Origin: Diplolepis rosae
Lineage: Eukaryota; Arthropoda; Insecta; Hymenoptera; Diplolepididae
DNA length: 64,000 bases
Direction of reading: 5' to 3'
NCBI GenBank assembly: GCA_030998225.1
Contig: JAPYXD010000581.1
Coordinates: forward strand, 7,513,501-7,577,500
This document shows, one piece after another, positions 21,701 to 31,640 of this stretch (position 1 is its first letter; each line of letters opens with the position of its first letter). Under the pieces are notes generated by a model, which had not been told where the DNA came from, did no database searches, and saw nothing but the letters and a program-made list of their open reading frames with translations. The translations under genes and the position numbers were made by a program.

Positions 21701-24700
21701 GAAAATACAAACTTTTATTTCTATTTTAATACACATATGTATATATTTCAATAATGTTTGTTAATTTCAATATATTTTGAATGAAAAGTTATTACATTTA
21801 ATACAAATGTATATTAATACTTCATAATATGCGAAAAATGTCAAAAATTCTTTGTTTTTTGCGAGAATATGGCGTTTAATTTCAAAACAATGAATTTTTG
21901 ATCGTTTTCTATATCCCGTGTAGAAATTTCGATAGGGGTCTAGTGAGGCCCTGACGAGTTTTCCCTATTTATAGTCGGGATCTAGCGTGGAAAACTAGTC
22001 AGGGCTTCATCGGTAACGTAACGCTTTTGACGAGGTTGGCCCCACTAGACTTTCTAGTAGGGGTTTAGTAAGGTCAGCCCTTACACTACCCCACCTACAA
22101 AAAGACGCCACTGGGGCTATATTGGGCCTCCGCATTGTATTTAAGGGCATATATCAGCAGAGTCACGTGACCAATTTTGTTCAGGTATCTCACTGAAAAA
22201 ATAATAAACAAAAAGGATTTTCCACACTGAGAGAAAAAGTACAGGGAAAGTTCGAGTTAAGACATGCGAATTCGAGTCAAAATTATAGAAAATTTTTCTT
22301 AAAAGTGCGTGATTCCTCTTAAGTAATGATCTTATCCAATACTTTAATATGAATAAAGAATAAAGGTTATGTTGTATTTAATGGACCTAACCTTTAACCA
22401 CAAATATTACAAGTAGGGATTCTCTAGTCGGGGCCCCGCCAGATACAAATAGATTTTTCATACTTAAGCGAAACAAGGAATTCCTCACTGGTACCTGACA
22501 GGGCCACTATCAGTTTTTTCTGGCCTATAAATACTAATCGGGTACTAACAGTGACCCTACCAGTTTTTTCTGCATTAGGAAATTCTAGTCCGGGCCCCAC
22601 TAGAACCCAACTTGAAATAAGGAAAGATAGGAAAATTTCTACACGGGTAAGTTTGACTGTCCTCCATTAAGTGAAAACATTTATAGACATTTTTTTCCAA
22701 TTGCTTTTGTTATCACCTTTCAGGTCGGACATGTGAAAAATATCAAAATTTCTTCATTTTGTGCGGGAATTCACCGTTTAATTTCAGATCAACGAATTTT
22801 AGGCAGTTTTCTATAAGTTTGACTGTCTTCCAACAAGTGAAAAAATGTATAGACATTTTTTTCAATTGCTTTTGTTATCACCTTTTAGGACGGAAATGTG
22901 TATAATTTTAAATCAACGAATTTTGGACAGTTTTCTATAAGTTTGACTGTCTTTCTCCACGTGAAACAATTTTCAGAAATTTCTTCTTTATAGCTTTTGC
23001 GATCACCTTTTAGGTGGGACGTAAAAATTGTCAGACTTTTTACATTCTCATCATGGATGAGAAGGTATTGGTTTTATGTGAAAAATGACTTTCGAAATTT
23101 TCATCAAATCTTTACGTTTTGAGACCCCTTGAGTCAGAAAAAATGGTTTTTACGAAAGTGTCTGTCTGTCTGTCTGTAGGTCGTGTGCGGCATAACTCTC
23201 GATAGAATTTTCAGATTGAATTGAGCTTTGGTACACTTTATCCGAGCCGAAAAAGTAAGGACAAGTTCATTAACCAGCCACATCCAATCAAAATTGAGGG
23301 GTTGAGCACCACTTTTGTGTTTTTGAAAATAATTTTTTGAAAAAATCAAAAATTTCAATACTGGTTTTAGATAGTGCTCATAAATCTCTAAAAATTATCC
23401 TGATAACATTTTTTGATTAAATCAAAATTAGAAATATTACAGCATATTCAAATTCGAAAAAAGTCAATATCAAAATTCCATTTTCCAGTTAAATTATACG
23501 AGATACGAAAAAACGTTATGATACAATATTATTGAATAAATAAAGTCCTACAAATTTGAATTGTAACATTTTTTCATAAGATGCATATTTTTCTTTTTAA
23601 TTAAAAAAAAAACTATTGAAAATCCAAAATTCAATTTTTTAACAATAATATGTAAAATAAGAAAAAAACGTAAGAATACAAAGTTGTTAGTTTCAAAAAG
23701 ATCTACAAGTTTTGTCTCACACAGTTTCTGATAAAACATATATTTTTCGTTTCAATTCCAAAAAATACGATTAAAATTCAAAAATTCCATTTTTTAGACA
23801 AAATATGTGAGATTCAAAAAAAACTTTGAGATGAAAATTGTTTGGCTAAATAAGGTCTACACATTCTTATCGATCAATTTCTCGACAGGATGTATATTTT
23901 ATGTTTTGATTTTTAATATTAAATAAATTCGATTTTTTTCACCAAAATATGTGATACGAAATAAGCGTTGTTCTGCAAAATCATTTCCTTAAATAAAGTC
24001 TACGATTGTTTTTCCTTTTTAAAAGATTTGGAAGAAAATAAATTTATCAATAATCATGTAATTTATTAAAAAGTTACAAAAATGCATACAGAAAATCGAG
24101 CGCGAAGCGCGAGTGTCATGATGAGAATGTATTCCTTACGGCCGATAAAGCCTTAAGTAAATTGAATTTCCTGTTTCACTTAATCTGAAAAAGAAACTTA
24201 GTGAATTTGAGAAAATGACTAATTTACATCATCTTTATCTTTAATTCAATCCTTTTCAAAATTTTTGCTAAATAGAAGTTATCAGACTTCATCAGCTTTA
24301 TTGTCTTTTATAACGTTTCCTAAATTCGCAGAAAAATGTTTTGTAAATTAAAAAAGTTATCTTACATAAAATAATTAATCTATAATTAAGTCACATGGCC
24401 CGATTGATCCACGGCAATAAATATTTCATTAACTTTAAAATTTGAAAAAAGCTTGTTTTTTCATTGTTTAAAATTTATAATGTGTTTTTAAAAAATGTTC
24501 AAAATATTAATTTTAGAAAATTTCATTTTCTGTTTTTTCGTAATATGTAATTAAAAATAATAAAAACGAACCCATTACAAGCAGCTTCACAACCTTCAGA
24601 AAATTCTTCATGTCTAAGTACCTGTAGACAGAGTAAATCACCGTTTTTAATTGCTCCGTTGATTAATAATCACGTGTATTAGCTCTTGAAATCCGGATAT

Positions 24701-25062
24701 TGTATCGATGAAACTAATTTTCTTGAAACTCATTGTTCTTGTTCAATTGAATAAAATAAAATACCTTATTGCATGAAATATTTGTAATTATAAATAACAT
24801 TAATTACGAGCATTATATTTATTCGATAATATTTCATAATAACGGCAAAAACACAAAAGTTTCTTCCATGATGAATGATTCTTGTGTGAATGTGTGAGTG
24901 CGTCACAAATATATTTTGACAGACATATTTCCTTAACATGTGGTTGAGGATTGCGCATGTATTTCTACTAACCTTCATTCCAAGAATTTCACGGTAAAAT
25001 TTCGCTGTTAATTTACGTTCAGCGATTTTGAAGACAAAGTGTAATGCTCGCCCGTTAACCAT
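15737..25062 (-). CDS. GLOD4: Glyoxalase domain-containing protein 4, six exons
   Basis: Exons (minus strand): 25062-24973, 24621-24572, 21386-21121, 18223-18068, 17801-17626, 15880-15737. They add up to 882 nt, or 293 residues plus stop, against 298 in human GLOD4, and all phases match. The protein has two vicinal-oxygen-chelate (VOC) domains. The first covers about residues 5-130 (RALHFVFKIAER, YREILGMKVLRHEEF, GYGPEDTHFVVELTYNYG). The second covers about 137-260 (EKVTLASSNLQRSISYW, KAYGRIAFSVP, VIILADPDGHEICFVDD). The family is related to glyoxalase I but its substrate is unsettled, so I infer no reaction. The start ATG precedes the conserved RALHFVFK. Four introns are GT-AG; intron 4 appears to be GC-AG. 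Introns 2 and 3 are swollen by mobile elements. Confidence 0.95.
16430..17340. other. Degenerate repeat in GLOD4 intron 5
   Basis: The stretch has the texture of the nearby TTAA elements (polyT-flanked GGAGCCAAGATACG, and CAGTAAGGGCATCCCTTTAA near 16600, which looks like one TTAA end). I could not find the partner end. No coding content. Confidence 0.3.
18939..20178 (+). mobile_element. Second mariner element, DD41D type
   Basis: The left end AAGGGTTTTTCAATAGGGAC and the inverted right end AAGGGTTTTCCAATAGGGAC are nearly the same over 28 bp. TA duplications lie at 18937-18938 and 20179-20180. Length 1240 bp. It is nested inside the GGTAGTA-family TTAA element in a GLOD4 intron. Confidence 0.92.
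19051..20102 (+). pseudogene. DD41D-type mariner transposase pseudogene
   Basis: The N-terminal ORF (19051-19422) holds two helix-turn-helix parts (TRQAVRAIVDKFE and RSQELGIAQTALWRIM). The catalytic domain follows in broken frames: IIFSDEAHFWL (first Asp) and FQQDGATSHT (second Asp). Premature stops lie at 19420, 19642 and 19792. The segment after NGPVEW jumps directly to VYANKPATLDD; in relatives I know, about 20 residues with the third Asp (SPDLTPLDFF) lie between, so this copy has lost its third catalytic residue. The spacing of 41 residues comes from those relatives, not from this copy. The tail ends in GHITDIEFHSK. Confidence 0.88.
21836..23036. repeat. Tandem repeat of about 125-165 bp in GLOD4 intron 2
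   Basis: Units contain AAGTTTGACTGTC, GCTTTTGTTATCACCTTT, AATTTCAGATCAACGAATTTT and GTTTTCTATAAG. Three units lie between 22650 and 23036, and the end of another lies at 21836-21913. A MITE (21914-22647) interrupts the array, so the array is older. Confidence 0.7.
21914..22647. mobile_element. TA-flanked MITE (CCCGTGTAG family)
   Basis: The ends TCCCGTGTAGAAATTT and AAATTTCTACACGGG are inverted repeats. The flank GTTTTCTATA on the left and TAAGTTTGACTG on the right rejoin to the uninterrupted array sequence TTTTCTATAAGTTTGACTG seen twice nearby, which fixes the TA duplication. Internal CTAGTCCGGGCCCCACTAG-like palindromes repeat several times. A second, right-hand partial copy lies at 37170-37363. 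Confidence 0.85.
23041..24133 (+). repeat. 1.1-kb dispersed repeat, copy 1
   Basis: The ends ACATTCTCATCATG and CATGATGAGAATGT are inverted repeats. The interior has a conserved block with GTCTGTCTGTCTGTAGG, CGTGTGCGGCATAACTC and AGCCGAAAAAGTAAGGAC, then a long AT-rich part with four or five similar tracts (AAATATGTGAGATACGAAA-like), and a GAGCGCGAAGCGCGAG end. No functional ORF. Other copies: 25404-26050, 29631-29935, 30370-30860, 34190-35178, 35434-36541, 41880-42355. It sits in GLOD4 intron 2. Confidence 0.8.
24140..24410. mobile_element. Degenerate GGCC-family MITE in GLOD4 intron 2
   Basis: The right end (GTCACATGGCCCGATTGATCC) and an internal stretch (AATTAAAAAAGTTATCTTAC) match MITE 3 at 10886-11122. 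The terminal TTAA sites have mutated (TTAC on the left). The same left part follows the dispersed repeat at 36550. Confidence 0.6.
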
Positions 25063-25251
25063 TTTTCCGAATATTTACTATTTCTGACGTATTAATAATT
25101 ATTAACAGAAATTGAGGGTTTTATATAAAATATTTCAAGTATCACAATATAATACCGACCGACAGTGACGACTCACAAGTAAAATATGATCGCAAAAGTA
25201 TAAACGGTGTAAACCAACTGAATTACTGATCTGGTATGGAAAGTGCTGCCT

Positions 25252-25278
25252 CTAGACTCTAGACTCTAGACTCTAGAA
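25252..25278. repeat. Short tandem repeat (CTCTAGA)n
   Basis: Four near-perfect 8-9 bp copies of CTCTAGACT lie about 190 bp upstream of the GLOD4 start codon. Confidence 0.7.
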
Positions 25279-25403
25279 TGTTACTCACCTGATATATTAT
25301 CCTCGTTTATGGCGTAGAGTTTTCTGATGACTCATGTTATCGTCAGTCGATCAAATTGGAATCATTAAACGATCTTCTTTCATTCTAATTTTAAAACAAT
25401 GTA

Positions 25404-26050
25404 TTTTTACATTCTCATCATATGAGAAGGTACACCGAGAAAACAGTTTCTTTGAATCAAAAAAACATTTCTTTAATATGCGATCAAAGAAAAAATTTCT
25501 TTGAATTTAAGAAAGTTTTGTTGGTTCAAAAAAAATTCTTTAATGTAAACAAATCTATTTCGTTAGATCAAAGAAAATTTCTTTGAATTAACAAAAGTTT
25601 CTTTAATCCAAAGAAACTTTTTCTTTGGCCCTATATCAAAGAAATTTTTCTTTGATTTAAAGAAACTGTTTTCTCGGTGTATTGATTTTATGTGAAAATT
25701 CACTTTCGGAATTTTCATCAAATCTTCACGTTTTGAGATCATCGGACCAAAATTGTTGAAATAGGAGCATTTTTTGTGTTTTTGAAAAAATCCAAAATTC
25801 CAATTGTGGTTTCTGATAGTGATAATAAATCTCTACTATGTAATTATCCTATTAAGATTTTTCGATTAAACTAAAATTAGGAAAGTTACAGTATGTTAGA
25901 GCTTGGAAAAAGTCAATATCTAAATTTCATTTTCCAGGTAAATTATACGAAATATGAAAAAAAGTTATGATGCAAATTTTGTATATTTTTTGTTTTGGTT
26001 CTAAAAAACACTATTGAAAATCAAAAATTCCATTTTTCAACCAAAATACA
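25404..26050 (+). repeat. 1.1-kb dispersed repeat, truncated and interrupted
   Basis: It starts with TACATTCTCATCATATGAGA, is interrupted by a hairpin MITE at 25433-25679 and continues with TTTTATGTGAAAATTCACTT. The conserved GTCTG block is missing, so this copy has an internal deletion, and the right third is lost. Confidence 0.75.
25433..25679. mobile_element. Hairpin MITE (CACYGAGAAAACAG family), reference copy
   Basis: The ends CACCGAGAAAACAGTTTCTT and AAGAAACTGTTTTCTCGGTG are perfect inverted repeats flanked by TA. The uninterrupted dispersed repeat reads GAGAAGGTATTGGTTTTATG at this site, so the empty site is known. The interior is made of AAAGAAA/TTTCTTT words and is itself nearly palindromic. 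Confidence 0.9.
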
Positions 26051-26945
26051 CTACCGGTTAGAATTATTTGACAACCTGTATTTCGATGATTGCTTAAATT
26101 ATCTTAATTTTAATTCTGTGTGATAAAATTTGTTCTCTTAATTAATTGAATGCCATTAATATTCTCTTTAGAATGAGGCCAGAATGAAAACGTTTCGTTA
26201 AATTTTGAAGAAGTTATTGCAAAAAAAGACCAAATTTCAATGTTTTCTTAAATTTTAAATAGCTTTTGAAATAAACAAAATTTTGTAATGTTCTTGTGCT
26301 TATTTTAAAGCTAAGATTTTACAAAATCGCAGTAAATTGTCAACATAAATCTATAATTTTTTTCTTGGATAGTGCAAAGAGTTAACGTTGTAACAAAAAA
26401 GTAGGGAAAATTCGAAAACATTTCATCTGTTGGCAAATCATAATAAAAACCATAAGAATATATATTTTAAGGGAATTCTATGGAAAATTCATGATTATAT
26501 GTTTTATATATCTTATAAAAATGTTTTTCTCACCAAAAGTAATATTGGAATTTTTCTAACTTCTTTATTTAAACTTTAACCTCGTGCACTATGTTAGAAA
26601 ATAAAGATATACATTACTGTTAATAATTCGGTACGATTCTGTAAAAATTTAGCTTTAAAATGAGTCAAAAAACATTTTAAAATGTTGATGATTTCGAAAG
26701 TTATTTAAAATTTAAGGAAGCATTGGAATTTTGACCATTTTTGCAATAAATTGTTCAAAATTTGACAAAACGAATTCATCCTAGGCTCATTTTATAACGA
26801 ATTTTGATATCTTTGAATTTCATTAAGAGAACAAATCAGTTCACTCACATAATTCAAATTAGGATAATTTAAGCAATAATTTTCTTTTTCATCTGAAATC
26901 AAAAAATTTAGTAATCTTAGTCGAAAACACAACTAAAAATTCAAC
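26050..26945. other. No gene recognised
   Basis: AT-rich spacer. No ORF, terminal inverted repeat or tandem structure supported by eye. Confidence 0.4.
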
Positions 26946-26949
26946 TGAA

Positions 26950-27765
26950 CTTCTGACAAGAAATCATAACTATAAATCCAATTGGATTTTCCAGCTGGAA
27001 ATTTCAACTGAAATTTCAAGCGAGAGATGTGCAATTTGTTTTCCAGGTGGAATTTCCGACTGGCTTTTTCAGCTGGAAATCCATCTTGATTTTCTAACTA
27101 GAAATTTCAACTGGAATTTCCAGTTAGAAATTCCCACTTCGTTTTTCAGCTGAATTTTTCAACTGGATATTTCGACTGGGTTTTTTTCAGCTGAAATTGT
27201 TAATTGGGGTTTCCAGCTGGATATTTTGACTAGGTTTTCCAGCTGCATTTAAGTGGATTATCCAGCTTAAAATTTTAGCTATAAATTCCAGTTTTAAACC
27301 CAGCTAAAAACCCAGCTTCAAATTTAACTGGATTTTTTAGCTGGAAATGTTAACTAAAAATCGACTGGATTTTTCAATCTGAAATTCCAGCTAGAAATTT
27401 CTGTTTAAAATTTAACTGGGTTTTCCAGCTGGAATTTCCATCTGAAATTTCAAGTCGGATAATCTAGTTAGATTTAAGTTGGGTTTTCCAACCGGAAACC
27501 CCAATCAGAATTTCCAGCTGGAACGTTCAGTTGGACTTCCAGCTGGGATATCCAACTGAACTCTAGAGCTTGAATTTCAAGTCGGGTAATCCAGTTAGAT
27601 TTCAACTTGATTTTCCAGCTGGGAAACCCAGTCGAAATTTCCAGCTGGAAAATCCAGTTGAATGTCTAGCTATGATTTCTAGCCAGAAGATCCAGTTAGA
27701 TTTTCAGTTGTGTTTTAAACTAAAATTTTCAGTTGGAAAGTCCAGTTGGATTTTCTAGTTTGTAA
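26950..27765. repeat. CAGCTGGAAATTT minisatellite, about 800 bp
   Basis: Degenerate words of 13-15 bp, mostly TTTCCAGCTGGAAATT and TTCAACTGGATT, alternate in both orientations. The unit is close to its own reverse complement, so the array is palindromic at small scale. Many CAGCTG hexamers occur. The short ORF at 27570 is only the translation of repeat units. Confidence 0.85.
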
Positions 27766-27964
27766 TGCATTTTGTTAAGGCCACTGCACTTTCTTGTTAA
27801 TGTTATATGTATGCGAATCGCGAAATTTAAGCAGTTCCAATAAGAGTTTGATACACAAGAGCATTCTGAGATTATTTTGAGAGTACACTCTCAGTTTACT
27901 CTCAGATGCCCGTTCCTAGGGATCCACACGCAGAAAAAAGATTTGTTGATATAACATAGAACAC

Positions 27965-28183
27965 TGTCTAAATCTGAATCAGTCAAATTTTCACTGATTG
28001 AATCAGTGATTTGCCTTTTCACTGATTCATCAGTGAAAAAATATTTTTCACTGTTAAATCAGTCAATTTTCACTGAAATAATCAGTGAAATTTGACTAAT
28101 TTACAGTAATCTTTTTTTAGCTATTTGAATCAGTCAAATTTCACTGATAATCAGTAGATTTTGACTGATTCAAATTTAGAGAG
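27965..28183. mobile_element. Hairpin MITE of AATCAGTGAAA words, copy 1
   Basis: The ends TCTAAATCTGAATCAGTC and (inverted) TCTAAATTTGAATCAGTC enclose repeated AATCAGTG and CACTGATT words. A second copy, in opposite orientation, lies at 29938-30215. Confidence 0.75.
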
Positions 28184-28189
28184 CAGACA

Positions 28190-29055
28190 AACTTTATTTT
28201 GCTGTCCCATTGAAATTTTAGTTCTCCTTACAAGAAGTTTTGTCAAGGAAATAGTACATTACGTGCCCAGGCGCAGAATGAGGGTCATTGCGGGACGAGC
28301 GACAATGCTCGCAGGAGATCGAAGCTGAGGCGCGATCAGTCCTGTGAGCATTGTAGCGAGTCTCGTAATTTCCAGAATTGTGTGCATTGACACGTATTCT
28401 ATTTTATGTGACTTCGGTGCGTATACGAGTTTTTATGCGTACACTGGAATCTAAACTAGTATTGTAGTTGTTTGCGGCGCTAGTCATTACACTTGATATG
28501 TCACGACTAGTCCCGGCCATTTTGATTTTATCGATCTTGTGTAGTAGTAATGGATTTTAGTAGACGTATGCGCAGTTCAAATGTACAAGGCTTTGCCAGT
28601 AAGATGCTAACGCTGTACGAAGAAGAAGAAGAATAAGAAGGATTGAGCTTCGTTTCATGGTTATGGGCGCATGCGCAGTTCAGTTTTTACATTTCATTCC
28701 TTTCTGGCGAAATGCACTACATTGCGCTACTGTTAACTGTAGCGAAAAAACGAGTTTGCGCGCCGATGGCACATAAAAATAATAACAAACTCTTATGTTG
28801 GTTTAACAAATAAGTTTTCTTACTACCCTAGTCGAAAGTACGTGGTTTCGGCACCAATTTCACGGCAGAAAGTCTAACTTTCATGCATTGGTCAAGCTAT
28901 ATGCGCGCCCTCTATAATAGCGGGAGTAAAAACGTAAATAAGCTCAAGCGTCAAAATTTGTCCGCTCTCTGCTAATGTTTATTAGTGGCAATGAGTGAAT
29001 ATTATTTAGAATGTAATAGTAGTGACAGAAGTGTAACAAAAATAAAACTAAAAAA
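28190..29055. other. Spacer, no gene recognised
   Basis: Higher GC content than its surroundings, with an inverted pair around 28280-28360 (GACAATGCTCGCAGGA and TCCTGTGAGCATTGTAGCGA) and a GAAGAAGAAGAAG run at 28619. Could be the 5' flank of the small ORF at 29056. No TATA box or ORF supported. Confidence 0.35.
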
Positions 29056-29241
29056 ATGAATGACATATCATCTGATGAATCGACAGATGAAGAAGACATT
29101 AATAAAAACTTTGAAACCGAAGCTCAATTAATAGTAGAAACTGACACCTTACCCAAAAAGTCCGTTGACAGATACATGCTAGTCTATGATAATTACCAAA
29201 GATGGAAACAAGGAAGTAGAAATCTAAACCTTAATTCATAG
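29056..29241 (+). pseudogene. Possible Crypton/ZMYM-type recombinase N-terminus
   Basis: The 61-residue frame begins with an acidic stretch (SSDESTDEEDINKNFE), then LPKKSVDRYMLVYDNYQRWK. The second part resembles the N-terminal core-binding region of Crypton-derived tyrosine recombinases and ZMYM/QRICH1-like proteins, which often start LPxKSxxRYxxxYxxFxxWK. Nothing of the catalytic domain follows; the frame ends at 29239 in low-complexity sequence. It is probably a truncated mobile-element gene. The assignment is from memory of the family pattern and is uncertain. Confidence 0.4.
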
Positions 29242-29509
29242 ATGTTAACCCTCTTTAGCCTCTGTATTTTATTTTTCAACCTCCTTTAACGCTCAGGAAC
29301 CTCTTCGATCGAGAAGAGCCTCACAGGAACTTTTCCCGTCGTAATGTATGGCCTCATTTGAACCTCTTGAACCTAAAACGGACGTAAGTCAAGTCTGGAG
29401 CCTTAAAAGAGGATCAAAAATACGAACAAGAACCTCTTTTACCCCTCTTCAGCCTCAAAATTATGTCGCAGAGGCTCAAATAAGGCCTTTGATTTTTCGA
29501 CTCGGGTTA

Positions 29510-29599
29510 AGAAAACTTTCTTTAATTCAAAGATATTTTTTTTTTTTACCGTATATCAAAGAAATGTTTCTTTGATTCAAAAGAAACTGCTTTCTCAGT
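29510..29599. mobile_element. Hairpin MITE (CACYGAGAAAACAG family), right half
   Basis: Ends in GAAACTGCTTTCTCAGTG followed by TA, with the family interior (TCAAAGAAATGTTTCTTTGA). The left half is missing. Confidence 0.65.
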
Positions 29600-29630
29600 G
29601 TAGATATTCTATTTGAACTGCATCCATTTT

Positions 29631-29935
29631 TACATTCTCATGATCAATAAGAAGATACATGCTTTATGTGAAAAATGACTTCTGGATTTTCAATCAAACC
29701 TTTGCGTTTTTGAAAGACATGAGTAAAAAAACGGCTTTTGCAAAAATGTCAAAGAGTAAGGAAAAGTTCGTTAACTACCCAAATTCGACAAAAATTGTGA
29801 AAATAAGTGCATATTTTGTGTTTTTGAAATAATCAAAAGTTGCACTGAGAGTAATTTACATAGTAATTGTAAATAATACGTCCTAACTAATTGCATTTAG
29901 TATTTTCATCGCGCGCTTCGCTTGCAAATTTGAGT
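29631..29935 (+). repeat. 1.1-kb dispersed repeat, short degraded copy
   Basis: Starts TTACATTCTCATGATCAATA and follows the consensus with gaps to a GCGCGCTTCGCTTGC end near 29912. Confidence 0.6.
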
Positions 29936-29937
29936 GC

Positions 29938-30215
29938 GTCTACTCTCTAAATCTGAATCAGTCAAAATCTACTGATTATCAGAGAAATCTGACTGATTCA
30001 AATAGCTAAAAAGAGGTTACTGCGAATCAGTCAAATTTCACTGATTACATCAGTGAAAAGTAACTGATTTGACAGTGGAAAATATTATTGTCACTAATTA
30101 AACAGTGAAAATTAACTGCTTTAACAGTGAAAAATATAGTTTCCACTGATGATTCAGTGAAAAGGTAAATCACTGATTCAATCAGTGAAAATTTGACTGA
30201 TTGCGACTTAGTGAA
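29938..30215. mobile_element. Hairpin MITE of AATCAGTGAAA words, copy 2
   Basis: Begins TCTCTAAATCTGAATCAG and ends near TTGACTGATTGCGACTTAG. The interior repeats CACTGATT and AATCAGTG words and includes AGCTAAAAAGAGGTTACTG, the inverted form of the same segment in copy 1. Confidence 0.72.
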
Positions 30216-30224
30216 TAGGGCGCG

Positions 30225-30860
30225 CGATTCAATCAAGTTTATTTCTTGTAATTTGATACTGAAGCTCAAATCAATTTTAAAATATTCTAAATGTGAACTA
30301 CATCTTATCAAAGTTACTAAATTTGTTTTTGATTTCAAATGAAAAAGGAAATTATAATAATATTGTATTATAACGTTTTTTTGTATCTTGTATAATTTAA
30401 CTGGAAAATGGAATTTTGATATTGATTTTTTTCAAGTTTTAATATGCTGTAACATTTCTAATTTTGATTTAATCAAAAAATGTTATCAGGATAATTTGTA
30501 GAGATTTATGAGCACTATCAAAAACCAGTATTGGAAATTTTGATTTTTTCAAAAAGTTATTTTCAAAAACACAGAAGTAGTGCTCAATCCCTCAATTTTG
30601 ATTGGATGTGGCTGGTTAACGAACTTGTCCTTACTTTTTCGGCTCCGATAAAGTGTGCCAAAGCTCAATTCAATCTGATAATTCTATCGAGAGTTATGCC
30701 GCACACGACCTACTACAGACAGACAGACAGACAGACACTTTCGTAAAAACCTTTTTTTCTGACTCAGGGGGTCTCGAAACGTAAAGATTTGATGAAAATT
30801 TCGAAAGTTATTTTTCACAAAAAACCAACACCTACTCATATGATGAAAATATAAAAAAAG
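30225..30860 (-). repeat. 1.1-kb dispersed repeat, 5' half in reverse
   Basis: On the minus strand it carries the conserved block (GTCTGTCTGTCTGTCTG, GGTCGTGTGCGGCATAAC) and adjoining AT-rich part. The first 45 bp (AAGTTTATTTCTTGTAATTT) are the inverse of sequence next to the copy at 36660-36705. The terminal CATTCTCATC has decayed. Confidence 0.75.
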
Positions 30861-31080
30861 GGGGAAGACACATAACAATTTACTTATACATAATACAATT
30901 TATTACTCTCGGGAATATAAGTATACATTTATTTATACAATTATTCCATACTAATCTAAAAATCTTTATGAATTTCGTTCAATTAAAAATTAATCCGGCT
31001 CAATCCAAATACATTGGAGCTTGGGTTTATCTGAATCGAATTTTAATCCTAATCAATTCGGATTGAAAATACGGTTTAGA

Positions 31081-31257
31081 CACTGTGAAAAAAATGTATG
31101 CAACAAAACTTTGTTTGTTGTCCTGACAAAACATTTTGTTTAAGTAACCAAAGTTTGATTAATATAAAAAAATGTTTTGTTGGCACAAAAAAAGAATTTT
31201 GTTGCATAAATACCAACAAAATATTTTTGTTGATTTAACAAAACTGTTTTCTCAGTG
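31081..31257. mobile_element. Hairpin MITE, TTTTGTTG variant
   Basis: Ends CACTGTGAAAAAAATG and ACTGTTTTCTCAGTG relate it to the CACYGAGAAAACAG family, but the interior uses ACAAAAC/TTTTGTTG words in place of AAAGAAAC. The neighbour copy at 31850 shows the empty site (GGTTTAGATTTACCTCAG). The flanks here read GA on both sides rather than TA. Confidence 0.7.
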
Positions 31258-31469
31258 GATAAACCTCAGCTCCGATTCATTCGGATTCAGTCGAGTTGAT
31301 TTTCAACCGATTAGAATCGAACGAAATTCATAACTTCTTTCGGATTTTCAAATGGCTTGAAACAGTTTTGATTTGCTTTGATTGGATTCCGATCCAAAAC
31401 ATTCGCCAGCGTGGGACCAGAACATTTATATTAGAAACATTAGACAAAAAAGTGTTTATTATGAAGAAT

Positions 31470-31640
31470 TCCTTTTTCGACGTTGAATAGTTATTGAATA
31501 ATCAGTGGTTGAAAATTGTTCGTTTTTTCCAAATTTCAAAAAACCATATCTTGTAAAACAATACGTGTCGATTATTTTGCTCTAGACAATGCTAGAAAAA
31601 ATTGTGGTCGATATTAAAATTACAGTTGTAAATCTGATAT
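31470..31640 (+). repeat. Dispersed repeat shared with 38790-38996
   Basis: Both stretches contain ATAATCAGTGNTTGAAAATT, GTGTCGATTATTTTNCTCTA and TACAGTTGTAAATCTGATAT in the same order and orientation. Confidence 0.75.
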
